Shown: positions 17,374-26,659, counted from the first letter of the stretch. The stretch is DNA of 64,000 bases from Verrucomicrobiia bacterium (GCA_030432235.1 JAUIHT010000004.1:372001-436000), one strand, 5' to 3'. Made by a program: numbers and translations. Notes: generated by a model from the letters alone, not told the origin.

Positions 17374-17481
17374 AACGCTGAATGCTTAACGCTAAACGCT
17401 GAGTGCCAAATACAGGTGTGGCAATGCCAAGATGTCACCTCTATTGACTGAGGTAGCATTAAGCGTTCAGCGTTTAGCGTT
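17374..17481. repeat. Inverted pair of 7-base-periodic repeats (AACGCTN type)
   Basis: Left arm 17374-17415 is made of consecutive heptamers: AACGCTG, AATGCTT, AACGCTA, AACGCTG, AGTGCCA, AATACAG. The right arm, 17454-17481, carries the same heptamers on the opposite strand (TAGCATT, AAGCGTT, CAGCGTT, TAGCGTT). The arms can pair across a loop of 38 bases. The island fills the gap between two genes transcribed in the same direction and ends 3 bp before a stop codon. Confidence 0.85.
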
Positions 17482-17484
17482 TAA

Positions 17485-19050
17485 TCACGCCGGGCTGGTC
17501 TTTTGGATGAGCTTGAGCGACTCGCTCTTTTCGCCGCGGAGGATGTCATAGCCAGCACCGAAGAGCTTCTTGATCCCGCCGAGGCCCTGGCTGCGGGCGA
17601 TGCGGGCGACGATCTTGCTCTGGCGATAGAGCCACGGCAGGTTGTACAGGCGCGAGCGCAGCCAGCGGGTGCGGGCGCTAGTGGCGAAGGCCTGGATTTC
17701 CTCGTTGGAGAGGTTGTCGTAGCGGATGACGGAGGTGTGGTTGCCGTCGAAGAGCTCCCATTCCTCGGAAGTGAGGTGACCGCGTTCCTTCGCCTTCTGG
17801 TAAAACTTCGTGCCGGGGAAGGGCGTGGTGATGGAAACCTGGATGGTGTCCACGTCGAGCTTCTTCATGAACTCGTAGGTCTTCTGCATGGACTCGCGGG
17901 TCTCCCCGGAAAGGCCGAAAGAGAAGGTGGCGTGGGTCTTGATGCCGAGCTGATTGGCCTTCTTGCAGAACTTGAGGACCTTGTCGTGCTTGACCGGCTT
18001 GTTGATCTCCTTGAGTACGCGCTCGTCGCCGGACTCCACGCCGAACTTAATCGCGATGCAACCGGCGTCGGCCATAGCTTCGAGCATGGCCTCGTCGCAG
18101 ATCATGGCGTCGCCCATGACGGACCATTTGACCTTCACCCCGCGCTCTTTGATGCGCTGGCAGAAGTTCATGACGTGCTTCTTGTTGCCGGTGAACATAT
18201 CGTCGTCGAAGTAGACCTCCTCGGCGCCGTAGCGCTTGATGAGCTCTTCCATCTCGTCGATGATGCGGTCGGCCCCGAAGCCGCGGAAGGTGGAGTTGGA
18301 GTACATCACCTGAATCCATACGCAGAAGTCGCAGCGCATGTTGCAGCCACGGCTGGCGTGCATCTGCACGGCGGGTTTTTTGGTGCAGATATTATCCCAA
18401 TAATACTCCCAAGCGTTTTCGCCTACCATGGGAAACAGGTCCCAGGCCGGGAAGGGCAGCTCGTCGAGCTTGCGGTTGAGCCCCTTGGGGCCGCAGTAAA
18501 GCTGGCCGTCCTCGATAAACGCGATGCCTTCCTTCTGACGCAGACCTTCGTAGTCACGGCCATGCTCCCGAATGTGACGGGCGAAGTTGAGGAAGGGCTG
18601 CTCGTACTCGCCCATGAAGATGAAATTAATCTCCGGAAACATCTCCAGCGTGTCCTTCGGGAAAGTGGAGACATGAGAACCTGCGATGCAGGTGATGAGC
18701 TCGGGCATTTCGCCTTTGATGCGGCGGAGCACCTCCACGTCCAGCTTGATGGTCGGCGTGGTGGACTCCAGCAGGAGCACGTCCGGCTTTTCCTTGTGCA
18801 CATGGGCGACGAACTCGTCCTCGGTCCAGTTGAGCGCGACCGCATCAACCGCAGTAACATCGAAGCCGTCATCGCGCAGCATGGCGGCGGAATAGGCGAG
18901 GTAGAAGGGGAACGGGAGGAAATCCCGGATGGGGGTTTCGCGCTTTTTCACCGTGGCCGCGGGCCATCGACTGCCGGCGCGGATGAAATATTTCTCCATG
19001 CCGTCGGCCAGCGGAAACAGCGCAGGAGGATTAGCAATCAGGACTTTCAT
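17485..19050 (-). CDS. B12-binding-type radical SAM enzyme
   Basis: 521 residues. The N-terminal third is a Rossmann-like cobalamin-binding-type domain (KVLIANPPALFPL, then ITCIAGSHVSTFPKDTLE; the second is the usual GxHxT-like region). It is followed by a radical SAM core with the 4Fe-4S motif C236-NMR-C240-DF-C243. A TIM-barrel core (VYFDDDMFTGNK, IKFGVESGDERVL, THATFSFGLSGET) follows. No classic DxHxxG is seen, so cobalamin binding is uncertain. Such enzymes methylate or rearrange unactivated carbons in lipid, hopanoid or glycan pathways. The neighbouring GT4, epimerase and GT genes point to a glycan or glycolipid role. Confidence 0.88.
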   Translation of the reverse strand: MKVLIANPPALFPLADGMEKYFIRAGSRWPAATVKKRETPIRDFLPFPFYLAYSAAMLRDDGFDVTAVDAVALNWTEDEFVAHVHKEKPDVLLLESTTPTIKLDVEVLRRIKGEMPELITCIAGSHVSTFPKDTLEMFPEINFIFMGEYEQPFLNFARHIREHGRDYEGLRQKEGIAFIEDGQLYCGPKGLNRKLDELPFPAWDLFPMVGENAWEYYWDNICTKKPAVQMHASRGCNMRCDFCVWIQVMYSNSTFRGFGADRIIDEMEELIKRYGAEEVYFDDDMFTGNKKHVMNFCQRIKERGVKVKWSVMGDAMICDEAMLEAMADAGCIAIKFGVESGDERVLKEINKPVKHDKVLKFCKKANQLGIKTHATFSFGLSGETRESMQKTYEFMKKLDVDTIQVSITTPFPGTKFYQKAKERGHLTSEEWELFDGNHTSVIRYDNLSNEEIQAFATSARTRWLRSRLYNLPWLYRQSKIVARIARSQGLGGIKKLFGAGYDILRGEKSESLKLIQKTSPA

Positions 19051-19062
19051 GATAATTATAAT

Positions 19063-20304
19063 TTATAATATACCCCCTGAGGAATATACCCCCTGCCATT
19101 TATTTGCAAGAGTATCCCAGGAGTAGCTTGTCAAAAGACTGTCAAAAAAAGCGGCGTTTCGCGAGGCGTAATCGACGTGCTGTGTGCAGGCTAAAACGAT
19201 GTTGGCGGTGAAAGCGGGAATGTCTTTGGGCGGGCACAGAAGCCCCAGGCTCGCCCCGCTGAGGATGCGCTCAACCTCCCCACTCGCGTTCGACACGATA
19301 AGCTTCCGGTGAGCCAAGTAGGGGCCCAGGCGAATGGGAAAGCGCGCGCGATCGGCCAGGCCCTCGTCCATGGGCAGGATGACAAAATCGGCCTCACGCA
19401 GGTGGGCATGCATGACGGACTCAGGCACGCTGCCGGCCTCGATGACGCTCCTGCCCATCAGATCCGCGTACCGGGCCAGAATATCTTTGATCGACTCCCC
19501 CAGCCTGCCGGGCTTGTGGAAGTCTCCCAGCAGGACCAAGCGCAACTCCGGACGTTGCTCCATGGCCAGCTTGAAGGCAGCCAGCATGGCCTCCAGGCTC
19601 TGCGGCGAGTAGGTGTTGCCCACGGAAACGGCCAGCGGGTGGTCGCTACTAATTTCAAAACGCTCCCGCAAGCCGGGGCTGGAAGCATCGATGACAGGCT
19701 CCGCGTTGAAGCCATTGCCAATCAAATGGATGTGGCCTTGAGCAAAACCGATTTCCTGGCACTGACCGGCCAGATAATGCGAAACCGTGGTGGCACGGTC
19801 TGCCTTGATGATGCGCGGCACCCAGCGCTCCAGCACACGTAGCACGGTGTTGGTCACCAGTCCCGCATGGACGCCAAAGCCGTGGCCCCAGAGGTCGTCC
19901 CAGTCAATCAGGCGGCGCGTGCACTTGAACCAGGCCAAGACCTCGCAGGACAAGCCGTTGAAGGGGTGGCCGAGGGCGAAAAAGTGCCCGAGGGCGAACT
20001 TCGGCGCGTGGAAAAGGCCCCACCAACGCGCCAGGATGACGCGTCGCATCATCTGCACGAGGCCGTCCTTACCATTCGGGGGTCCGGGAAAAAGCACCAG
20101 CTTGACGTGGGGCGCTTCGGGATCGTCCTGCACGACCACTCCGCCGCTGGTGCGGGCCGGGTCGACGGCCGCGATCCAGACGGGGTGCTCCGCCGTGGCC
20201 AGACGCCGCCCGATCTCATAAGCGCGCAGGTAAGTGCCCTTGCCCACCGGGCAATGCTGCCAGAACAGGATGGGGCTCTCAGATGCGTCCGCGTTTTTTA
20301 CCAT
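19063..20304 (-). CDS. Glycosyltransferase, GT4/GT1-like
   Basis: 413 residues with two Rossmann domains. The N-terminal half has CPVGKGTYLRAYEIGRRLA, as in acceptor-binding domains. The C-terminal half has LAVSVGNTYSPQSLEAMLAA, LRLVLLGDF and EADFVILPMD, then IRLGPYLAHRKLIVSN, which occupies the place of the nucleotide-sugar site with its Glu replaced. It should transfer a sugar to a lipid or glycan acceptor. The last codons lie in a 16-base tandem repeat (19067-19095), so the C-terminus (GVYSSGGIL) may have been changed recently. It is 12 bp upstream of the radical SAM gene. Confidence 0.82.
   Translation of the reverse strand: MVKNADASESPILFWQHCPVGKGTYLRAYEIGRRLATAEHPVWIAAVDPARTSGGVVVQDDPEAPHVKLVLFPGPPNGKDGLVQMMRRVILARWWGLFHAPKFALGHFFALGHPFNGLSCEVLAWFKCTRRLIDWDDLWGHGFGVHAGLVTNTVLRVLERWVPRIIKADRATTVSHYLAGQCQEIGFAQGHIHLIGNGFNAEPVIDASSPGLRERFEISSDHPLAVSVGNTYSPQSLEAMLAAFKLAMEQRPELRLVLLGDFHKPGRLGESIKDILARYADLMGRSVIEAGSVPESVMHAHLREADFVILPMDEGLADRARFPIRLGPYLAHRKLIVSNASGEVERILSGASLGLLCPPKDIPAFTANIVLACTQHVDYASRNAAFFDSLLTSYSWDTLANKWQGVYSSGGIL
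19067..19095. repeat. 16-base tandem duplication at a gene end
   Basis: The 13-base unit AATATACCCCCTG occurs twice, at 19067-19079 and 19083-19095, separated by three bases, giving a 16-base period. It covers the 3' end of the GT4 gene on the minus strand; because 16 is not a multiple of three, the second copy alters the reading frame of the tail. Confidence 0.8.
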
Positions 20305-20447
20305 CGATTGACGAAGCTTTCCCTCGAATCTATGGCACGATTGCCTTAATCAATCGACCTCAAAGACAAGCACCTTTTTTCCCTGACAGAGACCCCTTCC
20401 CTGACATGCTCCCAAGGTGACCCGCCCTTCCGGACGCGGCCCGCTTC

Positions 20448-21515
20448 ATGAAAATCCTCATTACCGGCATCTGTGGCTTCGTTGGAGCCTCCTTGGCGCG
20501 CTATTTGCGTGAGGCCTTCGAGGCGGATGTCTACGGCATTGACAACCTCTCCCGCCCCGGCAGCGAGCTGAACCGCGACGCCCTCCGCTCCGAGGGGTTT
20601 ACTATTTTCAGCGGTGACATCCGTATGACCGCGGACCTGGATACGCTCCCCCGGCCGGACTGGGTCATCGACGCCGCCGCCGATCCCAGCGTGCTCTCCG
20701 GCCTGCATAGCGGCAGCCGGCACCTGATGGACAACAACCTCGTCGGCACGCTCAACCTGCTTGAGTTCTGCAAGGGGCACGGCAGCGGGCTCATCCTGCT
20801 GAGCACGAGCCGGGTCTACAGCATCCGCCAGATGGCAGACCTGCCCTTGCGCGAAGAGAACGGCGCGTTCCATCTGTCCTCCTCCCAGCCATTGCCAGCG
20901 GGTGTTTCTGAGAGCGGGATCGCGGAAGACTTTTCCACCGATCCACCCTTGTCGCTCTACGGTGTCAGTAAACGCGCCTCGGAGCTGCTCGCGCTGGAGT
21001 ATCGCGAGGCCTTCGGCTTCCCTGTCTGGATTAACCGCTGCGGCGTCATTGGCGGCGCAGGGCAGTTCGGAAAGGCCGACCAGGGCATTTTTGCCTTCTG
21101 GGTTCACTCGTGGTTTGAAAAGCGCCCCCTGAAATATATCGGATTCGGTGGCCAAGGCTATCAGGTGCGCGACTGCCTGCACCCGCAAGACCTGGCCCGG
21201 CTGGTCGAGAAGCAAATCCGCGCCGGTTTGGACCGCGCACGCCCACCTTTGGTCAATGCCGCCGGCGGAGCGGCCAACGCTGTTTCGCTGCGGCAGCTCT
21301 CGGAGTTATGTGCGAACCGCTTCGGACCACACGAGGTAGCCTCCGAGAAAAACGAGCGGCCTTTTGACATCCCCTGGTGCGTGCTGGACAGCACCCTGGC
21401 TGAAAAACACTGGAACTGGAAACCGGAAATCGACATCCCCGCGATTGTCGCGGAAATTGGCGACTTTGCGGAAAAACACCCCGAATGGATACAAGTAGCG
21501 GCAGGCAAGGCATGA
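20448..21515 (+). CDS. NAD-dependent epimerase/dehydratase (SDR)
   Basis: 355 residues of an extended short-chain dehydrogenase. The NAD-binding glycine motif is at the start (MKILITGICGFVGASL), an acidic residue for NAD follows (YGIDNLSRPG), and the catalytic YxxxK is YGVSK, with STSR in the position of the catalytic Ser/Thr. The STSRVYSI block and the long insert before YGVSK resemble CDP-paratose/tyvelose 2-epimerases. It likely makes a nucleotide-sugar for the neighbouring transferases; the exact sugar is unknown. Its stop overlaps the next gene (ATGA at 21512-21515). Confidence 0.83.
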   Translation: MKILITGICGFVGASLARYLREAFEADVYGIDNLSRPGSELNRDALRSEGFTIFSGDIRMTADLDTLPRPDWVIDAAADPSVLSGLHSGSRHLMDNNLVGTLNLLEFCKGHGSGLILLSTSRVYSIRQMADLPLREENGAFHLSSSQPLPAGVSESGIAEDFSTDPPLSLYGVSKRASELLALEYREAFGFPVWINRCGVIGGAGQFGKADQGIFAFWVHSWFEKRPLKYIGFGGQGYQVRDCLHPQDLARLVEKQIRAGLDRARPPLVNAAGGAANAVSLRQLSELCANRFGPHEVASEKNERPFDIPWCVLDSTLAEKHWNWKPEIDIPAIVAEIGDFAEKHPEWIQVAAGKA

Positions 21516-23152
21516 AGCTCTGGAACAGTTTGAGCGCAGCCCTGCTCGTGGGCCTGGTGGTAGCCATCGTTTTGAACTTCGACGACTACGGGACGACCTG
21601 GGACGAGATTTTCCACTATGGCTACGGTGACGACAAGCTGGCCTATTATCAGGAACTCTTTTCCGCCGACGACCCCTGGGCTGTCATTCAAGAGGCGCGG
21701 GCGGACAACTATCCGGGTTTTTACGATATAAACCTGGCCCTGATCAACAAGCTCAGCCCACTGAGCGTACAGAGCACGAGCCATCTCCTGTGCGCCCTGT
21801 TCGGGCTGTTGGGCATTGTGGCGGTCTGGGCCATCGGCTACCGGATCGGAGGGCCGCGAACGGCCTTCATCTGCGCGCTCTTCCTGGCTTTCATGCCACG
21901 CTACTTCGGGCACATGTGGTTTAATGTGAAAGACATCCCCTTTGCCGCGACCTACACCTGGAGCTTGTACTGCCTGATTCGCTTCACCGAATGCCTGCCC
22001 AGGATTTCCTGGCGATGGCTGATCCCGGCGGGGATTATCACCGGCTTCGCCATGGGGGTGCGCTCGGCGGGCATGCTGCTGGGTGGTTACCTGTTTATAG
22101 TCCTGGCTGGCGACTGGTTGCGCACCAACAACAGCGGCGTGGACAACCGCCAGCTCCTGCGCCTGGCCGCCCGATATATCGGGGTACTGGTGGTTTGCGG
22201 AATCGTCGCTCTGATCTCCGTACTGCCCTGGTGGCCCTACCTGCACGCCAACCCCATCGTACGCCTCTTTGAAATCACGGCAGGTTTACAGACTTTTTTC
22301 TGGGACGGCATCGTGCTGTACAACGGCGAATACCTGCGCGCCAGCGCTTTGCCCCGTACCTATCTGTCGGTGTGGTTCGGCATTACCACACCTGTGGTGA
22401 TCCTGCTGCTGCTAGGCCTGGGTTGCATCGGCTTGATCAAGGTCTGCTGGGGCCAAATCAAGGCACGCCTGCAGGGCGTCGACCACCGCAAACTCATCAT
22501 CGGCCTGATGATTCTGGGCTTCGCTTTTCCCATGGTTTATGTACTCGCGACCAGACCACGCATCTACGACGGCCTGCGGCAGTTCCTCTTCATCCTGCCG
22601 TCAGCCGCCGTCCTCGCTGCGCTGTCCCTGGAGTGGCTGCTCTCTCACATCAAGAAAGAGCAGGTGCGCAAGCTGATACTGACAGGCTCATTGGTAATCA
22701 CCGCCGGGAGCAGCCTTTTCAGCTACATCAGCCTGCACCCCTACGAGTATATTTACTTCAACGAGCTCATTGGCGGCCTGCCCGGCGCCTACCAGCGGTT
22801 CGAAACCGAGTACTACGGGCTCTCCTACCGGGAGATGACCGAGAAACTGGTGGCGGGCGATCACCGTGTTCCCTGGGACCGCCCTACCCGCGTCAGCAAC
22901 AACGGCGCGCAGTGGCACATCGAGCCCTACTTTACTCCTGATTACAAATACGTGCTCTACACCGAGCCCTCGGATTATTTCCTGACTTACACTCGCAAGA
23001 ACGTAACCACGCCGCCGGGAGACATTATCGACTACGTCGAGCGCGAGGGCGTTCCCCTGAATTTCATCGTGCAACGCTGGAGCCCGGGCCCCGACCCGCT
23101 TGGCGACCCTTCGTATAAAGGTGCCACCCCCACAGATAATCCGCCGGAATAG
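21512..23152 (+). CDS. GT-C type integral membrane glycosyltransferase
   Basis: 546 residues from the ATG at 21512, which overlaps the epimerase stop (ATGA); a longer start at 21485 is less likely. Around 9-10 membrane helices. An acidic loop after the first helix (FDDYGTTWDEIFHYGYGD) carries the catalytic-type Asp/Glu expected in GT-C enzymes such as ArnT/PMT, and RYFGHMWFNVKDIPFA is a second conserved block. A C-terminal soluble domain of about 110 residues follows. It probably uses a polyprenyl-phosphate sugar made by the GT2 next door. Translationally coupled to the epimerase. Confidence 0.83.
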   Translation: MKLWNSLSAALLVGLVVAIVLNFDDYGTTWDEIFHYGYGDDKLAYYQELFSADDPWAVIQEARADNYPGFYDINLALINKLSPLSVQSTSHLLCALFGLLGIVAVWAIGYRIGGPRTAFICALFLAFMPRYFGHMWFNVKDIPFAATYTWSLYCLIRFTECLPRISWRWLIPAGIITGFAMGVRSAGMLLGGYLFIVLAGDWLRTNNSGVDNRQLLRLAARYIGVLVVCGIVALISVLPWWPYLHANPIVRLFEITAGLQTFFWDGIVLYNGEYLRASALPRTYLSVWFGITTPVVILLLLGLGCIGLIKVCWGQIKARLQGVDHRKLIIGLMILGFAFPMVYVLATRPRIYDGLRQFLFILPSAAVLAALSLEWLLSHIKKEQVRKLILTGSLVITAGSSLFSYISLHPYEYIYFNELIGGLPGAYQRFETEYYGLSYREMTEKLVAGDHRVPWDRPTRVSNNGAQWHIEPYFTPDYKYVLYTEPSDYFLTYTRKNVTTPPGDIIDYVEREGVPLNFIVQRWSPGPDPLGDPSYKGATPTDNPPE

Positions 23153-23154
23153 CC

Positions 23155-23934
23155 ATGCCCAAGCTGATGCTCATTATCCCCGCTTACAATGAGGAAAAAC
23201 GCATCCGCGGCACGCTGGAGGCCTACGCCGGCTTTTTCTCCAAGCAGGGCAAATACGATTGGCGCATCCTGGTCGTACTCAATGGCTGCCGGGATAGTAC
23301 CGCGGACGAAGTCGCGGCGATTGCCAGGGATTACCCACAGGTCAACATGGTCGATTTCCCCGGAGCCATCGGCAAGGGAGGAGCCATCATCGAGGGGCTC
23401 AAACGCATCGAGGACGCCGACCTGATTGCCTTCACCGACGCCGACGGCGCCACGCCCCCGGTTTCCTTTTACACCCTCCTCGATGCCTGCGACACCTGCG
23501 ACATCGCAGTCGGCTCGCGCTGGCTGAAGGACTCGGTGGTGCACAAGGCACAATCCACCCGCAGGAAACTCTTTTCGCGCTGCTTCAACGTACTGGTCAA
23601 CGGCTTCTTCCTGCTCGGCATGAAGGACACCCAATGCGGCGCCAAGGCCTTCCACCGTAAAGCCATCGAGGACTGCCTGGATGGCCTCGTCCTCACCGAC
23701 ATGGCCTTCGATGTAAACCTGCTTTTCCTGATCAAGAAACACGGCGGACGCATCCGGGAAGTCCCGACGGAGTGGACCGATCAGGCCGGCTCGACGGTCC
23801 ATCTGGTCCGCACCAGCCTGTCCATGGCACTGTCCCTGGTACGCCTGCGCTGGATCCACTCACCACTGAAGGGACTACGCCCGTACTTTCTCCCGGCAGA
23901 AGAATACTTGTACCGTAAACTGCGCGGCCAATGA
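23155..23934 (+). CDS. GT2 family glycosyltransferase (dolichyl-phosphate sugar synthase-like)
   Basis: 259 residues. GT-A fold signs: LMLIIPAYNEEKRI at the start, FTDADGATPP as the DxD-like metal site, and VGSRW plus MKDTQCGAKAFHR downstream. The DTQCGFKAF-like motif is typical of polyprenyl-phosphate mannosyl/glucosyl synthases. No membrane helix of its own. It should charge polyprenyl phosphate with a sugar used by the GT-C enzyme. The start lies 2 bp after the GT-C stop, and the end overlaps the VTT gene by ATGA. Confidence 0.87.
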   Translation: MPKLMLIIPAYNEEKRIRGTLEAYAGFFSKQGKYDWRILVVLNGCRDSTADEVAAIARDYPQVNMVDFPGAIGKGGAIIEGLKRIEDADLIAFTDADGATPPVSFYTLLDACDTCDIAVGSRWLKDSVVHKAQSTRRKLFSRCFNVLVNGFFLLGMKDTQCGAKAFHRKAIEDCLDGLVLTDMAFDVNLLFLIKKHGGRIREVPTEWTDQAGSTVHLVRTSLSMALSLVRLRWIHSPLKGLRPYFLPAEEYLYRKLRGQ

Positions 23935-24641
23935 GCGACCCCGAGCCAACAGAATCCACCGCGTCCGGCGGACCGACACTACCGTGGTGGCTCATCACAG
24001 TCCTGCTCGTACTGCTCGGCGGCGGAGCCTTGCTGGCGGCCGGTCAACTGGGGCTCGGTCCCGGCGATGCCCTGGCCTTCCTCCGTGAAATGCTGGACCA
24101 GACGGCCGCACTCGTGAAAGCCATCCCGCCCTGGGCATTCGTCATCCTCCTGGCTGTGGCCTGCTCCTTTCCCGTGCCATCGAGCCCCTTCCTCATTGCT
24201 GCCGGTCTGGCCTACCCGCCAGCCACTGCCATCCTAGCGGCCTGCGCAGGACTGTTGGGCAATATCGCGATCAGCTACCTCCTCGCAGCTCGCCTGATGC
24301 GACGCCCCATTGAATACCTGGTGGCGAAAAAGAACCTGAGCTTACCGGACAAAAAAGCCGAGGGTGGCATCGAGCTAATATTATTGGTGCGGTTTATTCC
24401 CGCGATACCGTTGGTGTTCCAAAGCTACCTGCTGGGATTGCTCCGTGTGCCTTTCATCCCCTACCTGCTCATTTCTTGGCCCATCGCATGCATCGGTGGC
24501 ATTGGCTTGGTGCTGGCCGGACAGGGCTTTTACGAAGGCAACCTGGGAATCATCCTGCTGGCGGCCTCCTGGCTGGTGGTCGTCACCCTCGCGATCAAGC
24601 TGGTGGCGAAAAAGCTACGCGCGGGCAAAACTACCGCATAA
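23931..24641 (+). CDS. VTT/DedA-type membrane protein
   Basis: 236 residues with five to six membrane helices. The family's typical elements are present: FPVPSSPFLIAAG (like the FxPxPxE region, but with Ser instead of Glu), LLGNIAISYLLAARLMRR, then LVRFIPAIPLVFQSYLLGLL with the conserved Arg-Phe-Ile-Pro. Proteins of this family scramble or move polyprenyl phosphates or phospholipids. The neighbouring polyprenyl-phosphate transferases make such a lipid-recycling role plausible. Coupled to the GT2 gene by an ATGA overlap at 23931-23934. Confidence 0.83.
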   Translation: MSDPEPTESTASGGPTLPWWLITVLLVLLGGGALLAAGQLGLGPGDALAFLREMLDQTAALVKAIPPWAFVILLAVACSFPVPSSPFLIAAGLAYPPATAILAACAGLLGNIAISYLLAARLMRRPIEYLVAKKNLSLPDKKAEGGIELILLVRFIPAIPLVFQSYLLGLLRVPFIPYLLISWPIACIGGIGLVLAGQGFYEGNLGIILLAASWLVVVTLAIKLVAKKLRAGKTTA

Positions 24642-24680
24642 CTCGGAAATAGGGTAGCGAGGATATGAAGCCCTGCTTCC

Positions 24681-26528
24681 TTAAGGGAGGTTGGCCATCC
24701 AGAACCCAAGGTATTCGTCCAAGGACTCAAAAGGCTTTGCCGGCTCTGGCATCTCCGTGTCTTTGACTCCTACGATTCGGTAAATGACCACCTTGCGCGT
24801 GGAACTGTAGATATCCTCCATCACGGGCGTGACCTCGAAGCGGCTATCCAAGGTGACGGCGGCGCTGCTCTTATATTCGCCTGTAGCAGGGTCGAGCACG
24901 AAGCGCCCCACATAATACAAAGGAGAACTGCCGGGCTGAGCCAGGTACCACTTAATTGCCTCCGGCCGGGTGTTGGCGAAGTCGACCGAGACCGCTTCTT
25001 TGCCATAGAGCACGAATAGGAAAGGCATTTCCGTGACGAAATAGGCGCGGTCATTCCCCAAAGTCTGCACAAAGCGCTCAGACACGGCCACCTCTCGCGG
25101 CCCCAGGTGAAGGTAGCGATATCCGCCCTGGCTGGTGTAGGGAAACGCAATAGCCAGATAATACAGGGCCGCCACCGCAAACAGGATGTTGTGGAACACC
25201 CGTCGCCGGATGACCTCCAGGCAGAAGATGACGGCCGCGAAGGTCAGTGGCAGGAAAAGGGGCAGAGCCAGCCGCCGGATGATAGGCGCGTCAAACTCCC
25301 AGCCGTAAAGCAAAAGGAGTAAAAACACCGCGAGGAAAGCAGGCAGCCACAGAACAAACGTTTGCACCATGTACGATGTTTGCGGGAATTTCCGCACCCG
25401 TTTGAGGCCGTAAACGGCAAGGATGATCAACGAAATCAAACCCACCCAGGCAACCAGCATGGAGTTGCCCATTTCCGGCTCCCAGGAGAAAAAGAAATGC
25501 AGAGCCTTCACTAGGTTGTCAGGCAGGTACTGCACGCCGAAGGGATCCGTACGGTGATCGACGCTGAACATCTGCCAGTTCTCGGCGTTCTCGAAAATGC
25601 GATTCTGCAACAGATAGGGAATGAGCAAAGGCGGGCATAGGAACAGCACCCAGGGAACGCTGATTTTCCGGTCCAGCCACCAGCGCCAGAGCAACACCAG
25701 CCCGATGGCCAATAAAAACAACACCGACTCGTAGCGTGTCTGGGACAGGAGAATCCCCCCCAGGCAGAGGGCGCCCAGATGGTCATTGTCGGGCGTTCGC
25801 AGATAACGTGCTGTCAGCAGCATGCACGTCATTATCATAACGAGATTGAGCACCTCCAAACCACCGCTGTTCATGAGGAGAAGCAGCCAGGGAACGGAGG
25901 CCATCAGGATCACACTGAAAACCCCGCCACGGATACCCGCGAAACGGTAACCGGCAACGTAGATAAGCCCGTAAAGCAGCGCGCCCAGGCAAAGATTCAG
26001 ATAGATGGTGTTGCGTGGACGAAAACCCGTTATGTCACTAAAAACCGACCCTAGGTAGGGAAAGAATACTGGTCGCTTGTCGACGGATGAGATCAGGTTG
26101 ATGGGGATTTTCCCCACTTGCACGGACCGCGAGGGAAAGTCCGCCGTACGGTGATTGTGCAGATTCTGAGCGACTCCGGCGATGAGCAGGTCGTCCATCA
26201 CCATATGAAAGCCCGGCTCCTCTTCTCGCGTGCTGAAAAGCATGGCCAGCGCCACCGTAATCACCCCGGCAACCACCGCACGGCGAGGCGGCTTTTCCAG
26301 GCTGCCAGCACGCCAGTCCTTTGCCAGGGAACGAAACAGAAAGATAAGAAACAGACCGAAGGTCAGCGTCAGGGTCCAGTAAGCGATATCCTTAAAGATG
26401 ATCGCCGAATGCTGCAGATCGAAGACGTACCTGCCCAGATAGATACTAATCGAAGCGATAACCAACAACGCCAGCAAACGCACGGCAGGGATCTTCATCA
26501 TAGAGATAAGAGGGACATCGCTTTTCAT
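24681..26528 (-). CDS. GT-C type membrane glycosyltransferase, second
   Basis: 615 residues with about 11 membrane helices. An acidic motif in the first large loop (FHMVMDDLLIAGVAQNLHNH) and a KRPVFFPYLGSVF block resemble ArnT/PMT-type GT-C enzymes. A soluble C-terminal domain of about 130 residues follows the last helix. It converges on the VTT gene (gap 39 bp), so it is transcribed separately, probably from the region before 26528. It may add another sugar or modify proteins. Internal Met codons at residues 10 and 11 are possible later starts. Confidence 0.78.
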   Translation of the reverse strand: MKSDVPLISMMKIPAVRLLALLVIASISIYLGRYVFDLQHSAIIFKDIAYWTLTLTFGLFLIFLFRSLAKDWRAGSLEKPPRRAVVAGVITVALAMLFSTREEEPGFHMVMDDLLIAGVAQNLHNHRTADFPSRSVQVGKIPINLISSVDKRPVFFPYLGSVFSDITGFRPRNTIYLNLCLGALLYGLIYVAGYRFAGIRGGVFSVILMASVPWLLLLMNSGGLEVLNLVMIMTCMLLTARYLRTPDNDHLGALCLGGILLSQTRYESVLFLLAIGLVLLWRWWLDRKISVPWVLFLCPPLLIPYLLQNRIFENAENWQMFSVDHRTDPFGVQYLPDNLVKALHFFFSWEPEMGNSMLVAWVGLISLIILAVYGLKRVRKFPQTSYMVQTFVLWLPAFLAVFLLLLLYGWEFDAPIIRRLALPLFLPLTFAAVIFCLEVIRRRVFHNILFAVAALYYLAIAFPYTSQGGYRYLHLGPREVAVSERFVQTLGNDRAYFVTEMPFLFVLYGKEAVSVDFANTRPEAIKWYLAQPGSSPLYYVGRFVLDPATGEYKSSAAVTLDSRFEVTPVMEDIYSSTRKVVIYRIVGVKDTEMPEPAKPFESLDEYLGFWMANLP

Positions 26529-26603
26529 CCTGCCGGTAATATTGTCGAGGGCATTGTGGCGCGCTTGCTATCCGAAGATGCTCATGGCGCTTGCCAATTC
26601 CAG

Positions 26604-26636
26604 AAAAAAAATCGCCCGTCGAAATGACGGGCGATT
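26604..26636 (-). terminator. Rho-independent terminator of the pilin gene
   Basis: An 11-base-pair perfect stem (AATCGCCCGTC at 26610-26620 and its complement at 26626-26636) encloses a 5-base loop. On the minus strand it is followed by a run of T (A's at 26604-26610 on the plus strand). It lies 24 bp past the pilin stop. Confidence 0.9.
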
Positions 26637-26659
26637 CGTGCAAATGCTGAACGCTAACC

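Noticed and set aside
17374-17481. CRISPR-like array
   Set aside because: Units are 7 bases with no spacers and the second half is inverted; no cas genes are present in the window.
17503-19068. A 521-residue open frame on the plus strand
   Set aside because: It is antisense to the radical SAM gene, whose motifs are intact; the antisense product has the Val/Glu/His/Gly-rich composition of a shadow frame.
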